A DNA stretch of 64,000 nucleotides from VRUE01 sp963817945. GTDB taxonomy: Bacteria; Actinomycetota; Thermoleophilia; Solirubrobacterales; 70-9. Below are positions 25,217-34,002 of this stretch, in pieces. Made by a program: the position numbers and the translations under genes. Location of the stretch: positions 682,001 to 746,000 of the forward strand of contig CAWFQH010000001.1 in the NCBI GenBank assembly GCA_963817945.1, written 5' to 3'. Positions within the stretch are counted from its first letter, which is position 1. Every line of letters begins with the position of its first letter. Below the pieces are notes generated by a model. The model was not told the DNA's origin and made no database searches. It was given only the letters and a program-made list of their open reading frames with translations.

Positions 25217-25366
25217 ATGCCGATGCTGTGGAAAGTCGGGCTGGCGATCCTGGTCGCCTGCCTTCTCGCCTCGATGGCGATTGCCGCGGTCCGCCTGACG
25301 ACGACGCCGACGGAGATCCTAGGCGACGGCTTCCGCGGAGTTCCCGCCCGCCAGGCCGGGCGTTAG
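25217..25366 (+). CDS. Putative 49-aa single-pass membrane protein
   Basis: A short ORF starting ATG at 25217 (second in-frame ATG at 25223). It encodes one hydrophobic helix (about residues 5-25, WKVGLAILVACLLASMAIAA) and a short polar tail ending ARQAGR. It sits alone between the divergent hydrolase gene and a strong hairpin that begins at its own stop codon. Codon third positions are GC-rich like the real genes. I recognise no family; the helix and terminator-like hairpin are the reasons to list it. Confidence 0.5.
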   Translation: MPMLWKVGLAILVACLLASMAIAAVRLTTTPTEILGDGFRGVPARQAGR

Positions 25367-25409
25367 ATGATCAATCCCACTCGAGTCCGAGTCGGGGATC
25401 GATCATCTA
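25364..25409. terminator. Long imperfect hairpin before uspA
   Basis: Complementary arms tagatgatc (25364-25372) and gatcatcta (25401-25409) enclose further pairing atccc/ggggat and actcg/cgagt, giving about 20 bp of stem around the loop agtc. The 5' end is the stop codon of the 49-aa ORF and the 3' end lies 10 bp before the uspA GTG. It lacks a T-run, so it could be a terminator, an attenuator or a protein-binding site. Confidence 0.5.
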
Positions 25410-25419
25410 GTATCGCGGC

Positions 25420-25863
25420 GTGTTCTCTCGCATCGTGGTCGGAACCGACGGATCGGAGACCGCCGCCGAGGCGGTGCGACAGGCGGCCGACCTCGCCAAG
25501 ATCTCGGGAGCGCAGCTGAGCATCGTCAGCGCCTACGAGCCGGTCTCCAACCGACGCGTCGAGGGCGAGCAACTACACGCACCGGCCGATGTCCAGCACG
25601 AGATCAACCCGCGTGAGGACGTCAACCTGGTCCTCGACGCCGCCGCTGCTGCCGCCAAGAAGGAGGGCCTGGAGGTGCAGACGCACCCGGTCGAGGGCAA
25701 CCCCGGCGACGCGATCCTCACCGTCGCCGAGGAAACCGGCGCCGATCTGATCGTCGTCGGCAACAAAGGCATGACCGGCGCGCGCCGCTTCCTGCTCGGC
25801 AGCGTGCCCAACAACGTTTCCCATCACGCCCCCTGCAGCGTGATGATCGTCCGCACGACCTAG
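25420..25863 (+). CDS. Universal stress protein, UspA family
   Basis: A 147-aa protein starting GTG. Motifs are IVVGTDGSETAAEAV (about 4-18) and the ATP-binding GNKGMTGARRFLLGSVPNNV (about 111-130; G-x2-G-x9-G-S), followed by HAPCSVMIVR. It is therefore an ATP-binding class Usp. These proteins aid survival in stress and stationary phase. A strong hairpin immediately upstream may influence its expression. It converges with the protease gene at 25868, 4 bp away. Confidence 0.93.
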   Translation: MFSRIVVGTDGSETAAEAVRQAADLAKISGAQLSIVSAYEPVSNRRVEGEQLHAPADVQHEINPREDVNLVLDAAAAAAKKEGLEVQTHPVEGNPGDAILTVAEETGADLIVVGNKGMTGARRFLLGSVPNNVSHHAPCSVMIVRTT

Positions 25864-25867
25864 ACGA

Positions 25868-27214
25868 CTAGGCCGAGGGGTCGGTCGCAGCGTCGGCGTC
25901 GATCAGCCCGGCACCCTGCTTGGTCGCAGGCTGGCCAAGGTCGCGCGCGGTTGCGCGCAACCGCTCCGTCACCCAATCGACCGCGGCCGGTCCTCTCGCG
26001 CGCGGCCTCGCCACGTTGCTCGCCAGGACCATCGCCGCCAGGCCGGAGACGTGCGCTGCCGCCATCGAGGTGCCGACGTAGTTACCCGGCTCACCGAAGC
26101 GGCGGGTGTCGCCCCCTTTCAACGTCACCTGGTAGATCGGCCGCGACCAAACAGAGGGACAGCCAGGCGCGGGAACGCCGCCACCTGGACCGAGCACGTC
26201 GATGCCTTTGCCGGCAAGCGAGTAGGCGCCGAGGCAGCCTCCCTCGGTGGCGCCGCCGACCCCGATCACCCGCGGGCCGGTGGACGGGGGCGAGACGCAG
26301 GTCTCCGCGCCAAGGTTGCCGATCGAGGCGACCGTAACGATGCCCTTGCGGTAGGCGCGGCGCAGCTCCTCGTTGATGGCAGGTACGCGCTTGCCGCAGC
26401 CGAAGTTGAAGCTCATGTTGATCACGTCGGCATCGTGGTCGACCGCGAAGCGGATCCCCCTGGCGATGTCGTCGGCCTCGCCAGCACCGTGGCGGTCGAG
26501 CACCCGCACCGGCATCAGCTTGGCGCGGTATGCGAGGCCGGCGAGGCCGATGCCGTTGTTGGTCTTCTCGGCGATCGTCCCCGCGATGTGGGTGCCATGC
26601 CCGTTCTCGTCCAGCGGCAACGAATCGCCGGCGACGAAGTCGTAACCCTTGACGAACTGGCCGGAGACGAAATCGGGGCTGCGCAGGAAGCGTGCTCCCA
26701 TCGAGCGGTAGGCGATGCCGGTATCGAGAACAGCGACGACTGTGCCGGCGGCCCCGGGCCGCCCCGCCGCGATCAGGTTGAGCCAGGCGCCGATCGCGTC
26801 GATCCCCCCAGGCGAAACCGGCAGCAATTGAGTGGCGGCCCCCTCCCAGGGCAGGAGGTTCCACTGCAGCGAGATCCAGCCGCCCGGCGTGCCGGTGCCG
26901 TCGATTTGCCCTGAGTCGTTGGGGATTCCGGAGGCGGCGAGGCGGGGGGAGCGGGTGGAGGCGGTCGCGATGTAGTTCGGCGCCGCGTAGATGACCCGTG
27001 GCCGGCGCCGCAGCGCCCGAACCGCACGCCGGACCCCGGCCCCTGCGGCGATACGCATCGTCTTCGCCCGCCGCTCGCCCTCGAGCTTGACGATGACTTG
27101 GCGGGGAGCGAATTCGCGTGCCGGCGCGAGACCGGTCGCAGCCTCGGCGGAAGCCGCTGGTGCGGCAAAGGCGAGTAGCGAAAGGGCAGCGAGTGTCATA
27201 AGGCGTGGTCTCAT
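25868..27214 (-). CDS. Secreted subtilisin-like serine protease (S8)
   Basis: A 448-aa exported protease. There is a Sec signal peptide (about 5-28), then a short propeptide-like stretch (about 35-90, REFAPRQVIVKLEG). The catalytic domain (about 110-440) has the triad Asp in VAVLDTGIAY, His in NGHGTHIAGT and Ser in GTSMAAAHVSG. Paired Cys in the Ser half suggest disulphides, consistent with life outside the cell. No C-terminal anchor is visible, so it should be released. An alternative start is the Met six codons in. Confidence 0.94.
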   Translation of the reverse strand: MRPRLMTLAALSLLAFAAPAASAEAATGLAPAREFAPRQVIVKLEGERRAKTMRIAAGAGVRRAVRALRRRPRVIYAAPNYIATASTRSPRLAASGIPNDSGQIDGTGTPGGWISLQWNLLPWEGAATQLLPVSPGGIDAIGAWLNLIAAGRPGAAGTVVAVLDTGIAYRSMGARFLRSPDFVSGQFVKGYDFVAGDSLPLDENGHGTHIAGTIAEKTNNGIGLAGLAYRAKLMPVRVLDRHGAGEADDIARGIRFAVDHDADVINMSFNFGCGKRVPAINEELRRAYRKGIVTVASIGNLGAETCVSPPSTGPRVIGVGGATEGGCLGAYSLAGKGIDVLGPGGGVPAPGCPSVWSRPIYQVTLKGGDTRRFGEPGNYVGTSMAAAHVSGLAAMVLASNVARPRARGPAAVDWVTERLRATARDLGQPATKQGAGLIDADAATDPSA

Positions 27215-27307
27215 CTCTGTTCAGGCTCGCGAAATCCCTGCAGTCGTGCGAGCTATCGGATAACACCGGCGAGCCCGCGAAGTCGTGCCGCACATACTCT
27301 CCGATCG

Positions 27308-27775
27308 ATGCCGTCCGAGCCATCTGACCCGACCAGCCGCGCGATGATGGCGCTGGCGATCGAGCGCGCTCGCGAGGCGGAGCGCCACGGCGACGTTCCG
27401 ATCGGCGCCGTGGTGGCCCGCGGCGACGAAGTACTCGCCGCCGCCGGCAACGAGCGTGAGCTGCGCCGCGATCCCACCGCGCACGCCGAGGTCTTGGCGA
27501 TCCAGGCCGCGGCGCAGGCGCTCGGTGGCTGGCGGCTGGCGGCCACGACGCTCTACGTGACGCTCGAGCCCTGTGCGATGTGCGCCGGCGCGATTGTCCT
27601 CGCGCGCATCCCCGCGGTCGTCTTCGGCGCCGCCGACCCTAAGGCGGGCGCCGCGGGAAGCGTCCTCGACGTCCTCGGCGAGCCCACCCTCAACCACCAC
27701 CCCCATCTGACCGGCGGCGTGATGGAGGCGGAGTGCGCTGCGCTCCTGCGCGACTTCTTCGCCGGGCGCCGCTGA
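27308..27775 (+). CDS. tadA: tRNA adenosine(34) deaminase
   Basis: Converts wobble adenosine to inosine in tRNA-Arg(ACG). It is 155 aa; zinc ligands and catalytic Glu lie in THAEVLAI (written TAHAEV, about 58-63) and EPCAMCAGAI (about 90-99). DVPIGAVVARGDEVL near residue 29 is the usual N-terminal core. Cytosine or guanine deaminases share the fold, but the PCAMCAGA spacing and position beside a tRNA gene favour TadA. The tRNA-Ser gene lies 56 bp downstream. Confidence 0.92.
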   Translation: MPSEPSDPTSRAMMALAIERAREAERHGDVPIGAVVARGDEVLAAAGNERELRRDPTAHAEVLAIQAAAQALGGWRLAATTLYVTLEPCAMCAGAIVLARIPAVVFGAADPKAGAAGSVLDVLGEPTLNHHPHLTGGVMEAECAALLRDFFAGRR

Positions 27776-27831
27776 TCATCGCCGCCGGCGACCGCCAGCC
27801 CGCACGCACCTGGAATACCCTTGAGAGGCCC

Positions 27832-27921
27832 GGAGAGGTGTCCGAGTGGCTTAAGGAGCGCGACTGGAAATCGCGTGGGCGGGGTTAACCCGCCTCGTGG
27901 GTTCGAATCCCACCCTCTCCG
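27832..27921 (+). tRNA. tRNA-Ser (anticodon GGA)
   Basis: The acceptor stem ggagagg (27832-27838) pairs with cctctcc (27914-27920), and base 27921 is the discriminator G. The anticodon loop ctGGAaa gives GGA, and a long variable arm (ggcggggttaacccgcc) follows, as expected for class II tRNA-Ser. The T-loop ttcgaat is normal. CCA is not encoded. The DNA beyond its 3' end holds accessory-looking genes, so the tRNA may have served as an integration site. Confidence 0.95.
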
Positions 27922-28033
27922 CTGAGGCGCGGTTCGAAACCCTTATTGGAACCCCAGCCGAAAAACATGGCCAATGGACTTCGGCATCAAATGATCGGCC
28001 ACATTCCAAGCAGCCAAGGCAGATAGGCCTCTC

Positions 28034-28810
28034 GTGCGGACTTGCTACTGCGGAACGCTCCCCGTTGGGAAGTGCACGGACTGCCTCGAGCCCGTTTGCG
28101 CCGATCACAGCTCTATGGCAAGCGGGTTGCGACGTTGCGATAGCTGTGAGTTCCGCCGCACGCCCCAGGGAATGGAACGCGAGGAGCAGGCAAGGCAGCG
28201 GGCAGCCGACGAGCACGACGGGCGGCTAGAGCGCATTGCCGCAATTGAGGATCGCGTCGAGCGCCTCCTATCCGCCGTTCGCTTCGTCCTGCGCGATCTG
28301 AATGGAGTCCACCCTTCTGAATACGTATCCGACGGACCCGTTCGTATGCGCCAGGTCTTCGGCGCCGGCAACGACCGAATGCGGGACGAGCTAGCACGCA
28401 CCTGCCCGGAATTTTGCTCCGATATCGAAGCGAGCGCATTTAGCGGGACCGATCTCCGCTGGGTCGGCGCCTGGGATTCCCGAGAGATCGGCACTTGGTT
28501 CGCAAACCGAAAGACCGGCATGGGATCCACGGCGCACTACAGCTTTGAGGAGCAGGCGGAGCGGAAATGGCCTTGGGGAACGCCACGCCGCTGGACCCAC
28601 GTCGCAACCCACTGGGGATGGACCATCAAAGACGGCTTGACGTCGCATCTGGTGATCTTGACCGACGGGCGCGTCATCCAATGCCCGGTTTCCCTTTTCG
28701 AGCTTGGGCCAATCAAAACCACCCAACTTCGGCTGCGACACCTCGATGAGATCGCGGGCGTCTTCGGTTTGCCAGATGGAGTGGAGATCGTCAGGTCCTA
28801 CACGAGCTAG
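28034..28810 (+). CDS. Unknown protein with N-terminal B-box-like zinc-binding region
   Basis: A 258-aa protein starting GTG. The first 40 residues contain CYC, CTDC, CADH and CDSC with spacing like a B-box or treble-clef zinc site. A charged helix follows (about 45-85), then a region rich in Trp and aromatic residues (about 135-258) with no motif I recognise. Base composition is less GC-biased than in the neighbours, and the gene lies just past the tRNA-Ser 3' end, which suggests acquisition. No function can be assigned. Confidence 0.75.
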   Translation: MRTCYCGTLPVGKCTDCLEPVCADHSSMASGLRRCDSCEFRRTPQGMEREEQARQRAADEHDGRLERIAAIEDRVERLLSAVRFVLRDLNGVHPSEYVSDGPVRMRQVFGAGNDRMRDELARTCPEFCSDIEASAFSGTDLRWVGAWDSREIGTWFANRKTGMGSTAHYSFEEQAERKWPWGTPRRWTHVATHWGWTIKDGLTSHLVILTDGRVIQCPVSLFELGPIKTTQLRLRHLDEIAGVFGLPDGVEIVRSYTS

Positions 28811-28890
28811 CTCAGACCAAGACGGTCGAGTCGTTTTCTGAGCTCAGGGTTCGAATAGCGTCTCATCGGCCCGTTCACGGATGGCTCTGT

Positions 28891-29823
28891 ATGCCTTCAC
28901 GCAGAATGCTCGTGGTGAGATCTGCCCTCCTGGCCTTTGCCCTGCTTGCACTCGGCTCTATCTTCAGCCACCAGTCCCCTGCGGCCGAATGGCAAGCGCT
29001 GCCTGTCGTGCCAGCGCTTGCCCCCAATCTCACCAGCCATCTCGAGAAGATCGCAAGCCGCGGAGTGCGACTCGGCAATCACCCGGGAGTCGTCGCCAAG
29101 ATTGGCGACAGCATCACTGCATCGCCATCGTTCCTGCAGGCGCTGGCCTGCTGGCCGCCCCGCCTAGGCGAGTGGAGCGAGCTGCGCGGGACGCTGGGGT
29201 TCTTCGGGAGGACCGCCGTACCGAAGGGCTCTGAGGAAGCTCAGTGCCCGGTCAGTAACAGCTACTCGCGCCTGGGTGTGGCCGCAGTCGGAGGATGGCG
29301 GGCGGCCGATGCGCTTTTGCCACGCGAATCCTTCCCCGAGTGCCAGGGGCTGCCCGCCGTCAGCTGCGAGCTGCAGTTGCTCCGCCCATCGGTTGCTCTG
29401 ATCATGTTTGGGACCAACGACCTGGAGGACTTCACCGCGGTCCAGTTCCGCCTCGACCTCGCTCGGGTCGCACGGCTCGTGTCCGATGCAGGCACCATCC
29501 CGGTGATCAGCACGATCCCGCCTCGAGCAAGATGGCCGTTCTCGCAGCGGGTCGAGCGGTTCAATGCTGAAATCGCCGGCCTGGCTGAGAACCGGGTGCT
29601 GCCGCTTTGGAACTACTGGCGACAGATGGTCGGACCGGGGGTTCTCCGCGGGGGCCTGAGTCGGGATGGCGTTCACCCAAGCGTTCTCTGCCCGCCCTGC
29701 ACCGCCATCGACCTCCGGCCGGTGGGATTGCGGCAGGGCTATGCGCGGCGGAACGTCGGCGCCCTGCGTGTCCTCGATCGCCTGCGCCGGCATGTTCCAC
29801 TCGAAGAGAAAAAAGTCCGATAG
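28891..29823 (+). CDS. Secreted SGNH/GDSL-type esterase
   Basis: A 310-aa protein with an N-terminal signal peptide (about 9-32). Block I is AKIGDSIT (about 70, nucleophile Ser). Block III is MFGTND (about 172, with oxyanion Asn). Block V is DGVHPS (about 263, with Asp and His). The family removes or adds acyl groups on carbohydrates. It converges with a membrane acyltransferase gene 9 bp away; in OafA-type proteins these two domains are often fused, so they may act on the same surface glycan. Confidence 0.85.
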   Translation: MPSRRMLVVRSALLAFALLALGSIFSHQSPAAEWQALPVVPALAPNLTSHLEKIASRGVRLGNHPGVVAKIGDSITASPSFLQALACWPPRLGEWSELRGTLGFFGRTAVPKGSEEAQCPVSNSYSRLGVAAVGGWRAADALLPRESFPECQGLPAVSCELQLLRPSVALIMFGTNDLEDFTAVQFRLDLARVARLVSDAGTIPVISTIPPRARWPFSQRVERFNAEIAGLAENRVLPLWNYWRQMVGPGVLRGGLSRDGVHPSVLCPPCTAIDLRPVGLRQGYARRNVGALRVLDRLRRHVPLEEKKVR

Positions 29824-29832
29824 ACCTGCCAC

Positions 29833-30996
29833 CTAGCCGGGAGCGCCGCGAGGGCCCGCGTGCTTCAGCGCCAACCTGCGAGCTCCACGGATCAGGGCGT
29901 ACGTTCCGACCGCCAGCGCAAGGGTTCCACACACAGCCAGTCCGTAGCGGGCGGGGACCGACAGATCGGTCTCAGCGAGGGAGCTCTGCAGAGCGACGAG
30001 GAACGGGATGTGAACAAGGTAAATCCAGAAGCTCGCGTCCGACAAATAGCGCAACACGCGCGACTCCTTGCGGACGTATCGCGCCAGCACTCCCCAGATG
30101 CCGAACAGGGTGAGCCAGCAGACCATGCCCACGGTGAACAATCCATAAAAGCGCAGCTCATCGATTTCGGCCAGGATGCCCGGCGTGCCGACGTTGCCGG
30201 TGAAGTCACCGTTGTCATAGAAGAGAAGGAAGGCGGGTACGGCGATCAGCACCCCGGTCCCGAGTCGCAACCAGGCCCCGCGCTTGAGTTCTTCCACAAG
30301 ATCGCTCTGGCCGCTGAGAAGCCAGCCGAAAAAGAAGAAGAGGCTGTAGTAGGCGAAGAGGGTCGGGGCTGGGACCAGCGAGTTGGACGCGGTTCCTCCC
30401 GCCACCCACCCGGTCTTCGTGATCAGGATCGCCGCGCTGATCGACGCCAAAACGGGAACGGCCCACCATGACCTCATCAGGTTGCGAAAGCTGCGGTTGA
30501 GCACCGCGCCCAGCCCGGGGGCCCGCTGGAGCGCCAGCCAGACTCCGATCGCGATCAGAGAGATCATCAGTAGGTAGGCGATGAACCACAGGTGCCGCGG
30601 CGTCAAACTGAAGACGTTGGCGAGGTCCAGTTCTCGCTTCGGCGGGAGTGCCTCATTGCGCGGCCAGAGGGCTGCTGCGCCGATCACGAGGAAGTTGGCC
30701 AGCGGGACAACCGTCAGCATCCCCACGGTCAGGGGTAGGCCGAGCCGTCGAAACCGGGAACGCAGCTGCCGCGCAGCAGTGGATCGTCGCAGTGCGCTGG
30801 CGGCCAGGAAACCGGAGATGGCGAAGAACAGGGGCATGTGCCAGGTATGGACGAACCAGACGACGGCATCGACGATCTCGGCTCCCCCATCGCCCTTCTG
30901 GATATAGCGGGCAGCGTGATACGGGATCAGGAGGAGGATCGCCGAGACGCGGATGGCGTCCAGGTGATGACTGCGCTGGCTCCCGCTCTCAGGCAT
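29833..30996 (-). CDS. Membrane acyltransferase 3 family protein (OafA/YrhL-like)
   Basis: A 387-aa protein with about ten membrane helices. The N-terminal LDAIRVSAILLLIPYHA (about 12-28) contains the family R-x10-H pair (Arg/His). WHMPLFFAISGFLAA (about 55-69) and DASFWIYLVHIPFLVAL (about 325) are also typical. It transfers acyl groups to extracytoplasmic carbohydrates or lipids. The ATG at 30996 begins the conserved part. It converges with the SGNH hydrolase gene and lies in the region after tRNA-Ser. Confidence 0.88.
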   Translation of the reverse strand: MPESGSQRSHHLDAIRVSAILLLIPYHAARYIQKGDGGAEIVDAVVWFVHTWHMPLFFAISGFLAASALRRSTAARQLRSRFRRLGLPLTVGMLTVVPLANFLVIGAAALWPRNEALPPKRELDLANVFSLTPRHLWFIAYLLMISLIAIGVWLALQRAPGLGAVLNRSFRNLMRSWWAVPVLASISAAILITKTGWVAGGTASNSLVPAPTLFAYYSLFFFFGWLLSGQSDLVEELKRGAWLRLGTGVLIAVPAFLLFYDNGDFTGNVGTPGILAEIDELRFYGLFTVGMVCWLTLFGIWGVLARYVRKESRVLRYLSDASFWIYLVHIPFLVALQSSLAETDLSVPARYGLAVCGTLALAVGTYALIRGARRLALKHAGPRGAPG

Positions 30997-31046
30997 AGGA
31001 TCAGGGTAGGCGCTTTGGGCTGCTGACCAACGGATACGCTGGCGCG

Positions 31047-32693
31047 ATGAGCAAGTGGGGAGTGCTCGCGGTCCTTGCGACGGCACAGTTCCTGATGGTC
31101 CTCGACCAGGCGGTGATGAACGTCGCCATCTCGCAGCTCGTCGAGGACTTCGACACCACGGTGACGACGATCCAGATGGTGATCGCCCTCTACGCCTGGT
31201 GATGGCCGGCCTGATGCTTACCGGCGGCAAGCTCGGCGACCTCTGGGGACGGCGTCGCGCCTTCGCGATCGGCCTCTGCATCTACGCCGTCGGCTCCGGT
31301 CTCACCGCCGCCTCCTGGAGCGTGCCCTCGCTGATGTTCGGCTGGTCGATCCTGGAGGGGATCGGCGCGGCGCTGGTGCTTCCCGCCCTCGTCGCCCTCG
31401 TCGCCGGCAGCTACCAGGGCAGCGACCGCGCGATCGCCTACGGGGTCCTCGGCGGCGTCGCCGGCGCCGGCATCGCCGTCGGACCGATCCTCGGCGGCTG
31501 GGTCACGACCGACTTCACCTGGCGGCTCGTCTTCGTCGGCGAGGTGGTGGTGGCGATCGGGATCCTGCTCGGCACGCGGCTGATCCGCGAGCCGGACGAG
31601 GGAGGGCGCCCGCCCCGAGCTCGACTGGGTCGGCAGCGTGCTCTCGGCCTCGGCCTGGCGCTGATCGTCTTCGGCGTCCTGCAGGCGAGCAACTGGGGCT
31701 GGCTGAAGCCGCTCGACTCGCCGGTCGAGCCCTTCGGCTTCTCGCTGACCCCGTTCGTGATCGCCGCCGGCGCGCTGGTGCTGGCCGGGTTCCGCGCCTG
31801 GGAGCGGCGCCGCGAGGAGCGCGAGCAGGCCCCGCTGGTTCACTTCCGGCTCTTCTCGAGTTCCGAGCCTGCGCGGCGGCGTCTCGATGCTGCTCGCCCA
31901 GAACCTGATCCTGATGGGGATCTTCTTCACGATCCCGCTCTACCTCCAGATCGTGCAGGGCCTCGACGCGCTCGAGACCGGCGTGCGGATGCTGCCCGCG
32001 TCGGTCGGCCTCTTCGTCACCGCGCTCGCCGGCTCGGCCCTGGCCTCGCGCTTCGCCGCGCAGGCGCTGGTCCGGGCCGGGCTGCGTCGTCACCTTCGTC
32101 TCCACCCTGCTGCTGCTCGACACGATCGAGCCCGAGCTCGACGACACCGCCTTCCTGATCGCGATGGGAGTGCTCGGCGTCGGGATGGGCCTGATCGTCT
32201 CCCAGCTCGGCAACGTCGTCCAGTCCTCGGTCGGCGACGCCGACCGCAGCGAGGCCGGCGGGCTGCAGAACACCGCCCAGCAGCTCGGCTCCTCGCTCGG
32301 CACGGCGCTGCTCGGCGCGATCGTGATCAGCGGCCTGGTCACCGCCTTCTCCGCCAACGTCGCAGTCGGACCCGGCGCTCTCCAAAGAGGTCAACGACCA
32401 GGTCCAGGTCAAGCTCAGCGCCGGCGGCAGCTTCGTCGCCTCCGAAGAAGTGCGCAAGGGCGCCGACCGCGGCCGGGCTCGACGACGGGGAAGCCGACGC
32501 GCTGGTCGACAACTATGAGGACGCCCAGCTGACCGCGCTGAAGACGGCCTTCCTCTTCGCCGCGTTCCTCGTCCTCGTCTCTTTCTGGTTCACCCGCCGC
32601 TTGCCGACGCGGCGTTTCGACGAACTTCAGGCGGGAACCGACCCGCCGCTCGCCGATCCCCAGCGGGCCTCGACGGCCAGCCTCACCAAGTAG
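31047..32693 (+). pseudogene. MFS drug transporter (DHA2-type), multiply frameshifted
   Basis: Conserved major-facilitator sequence runs continuously from ATG 31047 (LAVLATAQFLMVLDQAVMNV) to 32693 but jumps frame about seven times, near 31197, 31612, 31655, 31866, 32085, 32366 and 32475. Each segment is well conserved: GGKLGDLWGRRRAFAIG (motif A), VGPILGGWVTT (motif C), MLLAQNLILMGIFFTIPLYL, SEAGGLQNTAQQLGSSLGTA, then AFLFAAFLVLVSF. Every jump is a single-base step. As written no full protein can be made. Conservation across all frames suggests either very recent decay or indel errors in the assembly. Its 3' end overlaps the CLC gene by 67 bp. Confidence 0.85.
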
Positions 32694-33955
32694 GCGACGA
32701 CCGCGCCGACGATCACGAGCGGTGCCGAGCCCGGCCCGGCGGAGGAGGTGAGGAGGATGCCGAGCAGGGCGCCGGACAGCGGCAGGCCGAGCACCGACAC
32801 CACCCCGGCGCCGATGCCCACCGCCACCGCCGGGGTGACGTCGAAACCGGGCAGCTGAGCGGCCATCAGGCCGGCCGCCGCGCCGAGGAACATCGCCGGG
32901 AAGACCGGGCCGCCGCGGAAGGAGCCGAGCGAGAGGCCGTAGGCGACGCCCTTGAACGCGCACAGCAGGGCCAGGGCCGAGAGCGACCAGGCGCCCGGGT
33001 CGGCGACAAGCGAGCCGAGCGCCCCCTGCCCGGAGAAGAGCACCTCCTCGACGCCCTTGTCCGTGGCCTCGGCGAAGCCGATCGCCAGTCCGGCCACTGC
33101 CAGTCCGGCCGCCGGCAGCAGCAGGAAGGGCTTCGCGGCTGCGAAGCGCTGCGTCTCCCGCGCGAGACGGAAGATCGCGAACATCGCCACCGCGATCCCG
33201 GCGGCGAGCAGTATCGACCAGCCGAAGTCGGCGAAGCCGGGGGTCTCGAAGGGCGGCAGCTTCAGCGTCGGAATCGAGATGTCGGCGGTGCTGAGGCCGG
33301 TCCACGACCCCATCCCGATCCACACCAGCGAGCCGATTCCCGAGGCGAGCAGGCCGGGGACGAGCATCAGCGGCAGGCGCGACCCGCCGATCCCGGAGGC
33401 CTCGATCAGGAGCACGGCCGCGATGATCGGCGAGCCGAAGAGGAGGGCGAGCGCGGAGAAGGTCGCCGAGGCGGCCAAGATCTCGCTCACCTCGGGCGAG
33501 GCGTTGCCCCTCAGTCGCTGCGCGACGAAGATGCCGAGCCCGCCGCCGATCGCAATCAGCGGCGCCTCTGGCCCGAGCACCACCCCGAGGCCGATCGAGG
33601 CGAGGCCGGCGACGATCACACCCGGCACCTCGACCGGCTGGACCGGCTCGGGGTTGAGGCCCTCGGCGGGGATGTGCCCGCCGCGCCCGGGGAGGCGGAC
33701 GATCGCCGCGGCGGCGATCGCGCCCGCGAGCCCCAGAACCGGCAGTGACCACCAGAGCGGTTCGCTGTCGAAACCGAGCGCTTCGGGCAGCTCGGTGAAC
33801 ACCCATTCCTGCAGGTGGAAGACCAGCTCGAGGAAGCCCCAGGAGATCAGCGCCGCGAGCACGCCAACGGGGGCGGCGATGGCGAGCAGCTCGAGGAACC
33901 GCCTGCTGCGGAGGACCGCGAGGGGATCCGGGGCAGGTGCGGCGGCCTCAGCCAC
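32627..33955 (-). CDS. CLC-type chloride channel or H+/Cl- antiporter
   Basis: A 442-aa membrane protein of the voltage-gated chloride channel fold. The signature GPEAPLIAIGGG (about 128-139) includes the gating Glu of the G-x-E-x-P motif. GSFRGGPVFPAMFLGAA (about 345-361) is the second ion-path motif. Ten or more hydrophobic segments are visible. It is intact, although both neighbours on the other strand are frameshifted. The proton-path Glu typical of exchangers cannot be placed by eye, so channel versus antiporter is undecided. Confidence 0.9.
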   Translation of the reverse strand: MAEAAAPAPDPLAVLRSRRFLELLAIAAPVGVLAALISWGFLELVFHLQEWVFTELPEALGFDSEPLWWSLPVLGLAGAIAAAAIVRLPGRGGHIPAEGLNPEPVQPVEVPGVIVAGLASIGLGVVLGPEAPLIAIGGGLGIFVAQRLRGNASPEVSEILAASATFSALALLFGSPIIAAVLLIEASGIGGSRLPLMLVPGLLASGIGSLVWIGMGSWTGLSTADISIPTLKLPPFETPGFADFGWSILLAAGIAVAMFAIFRLARETQRFAAAKPFLLLPAAGLAVAGLAIGFAEATDKGVEEVLFSGQGALGSLVADPGAWSLSALALLCAFKGVAYGLSLGSFRGGPVFPAMFLGAAAGLMAAQLPGFDVTPAVAVGIGAGVVSVLGLPLSGALLGILLTSSAGPGSAPLVIVGAVVAYLVRLAVEARWGSASGGSVPA

Positions 33956-34002
33956 GCCGTGATCCTGGCAGGAATGCCGGTCGGCCGGCCGAACTCCCTG
34001 GG

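Noticed and set aside
32627..32693. Overlap of the MFS and CLC 3' ends as a sign of an antisense regulatory system
   Set aside because: The MFS frame is unreliable because of the indels, so its true stop may lie elsewhere; a 67-bp convergent overlap alone is weak evidence.
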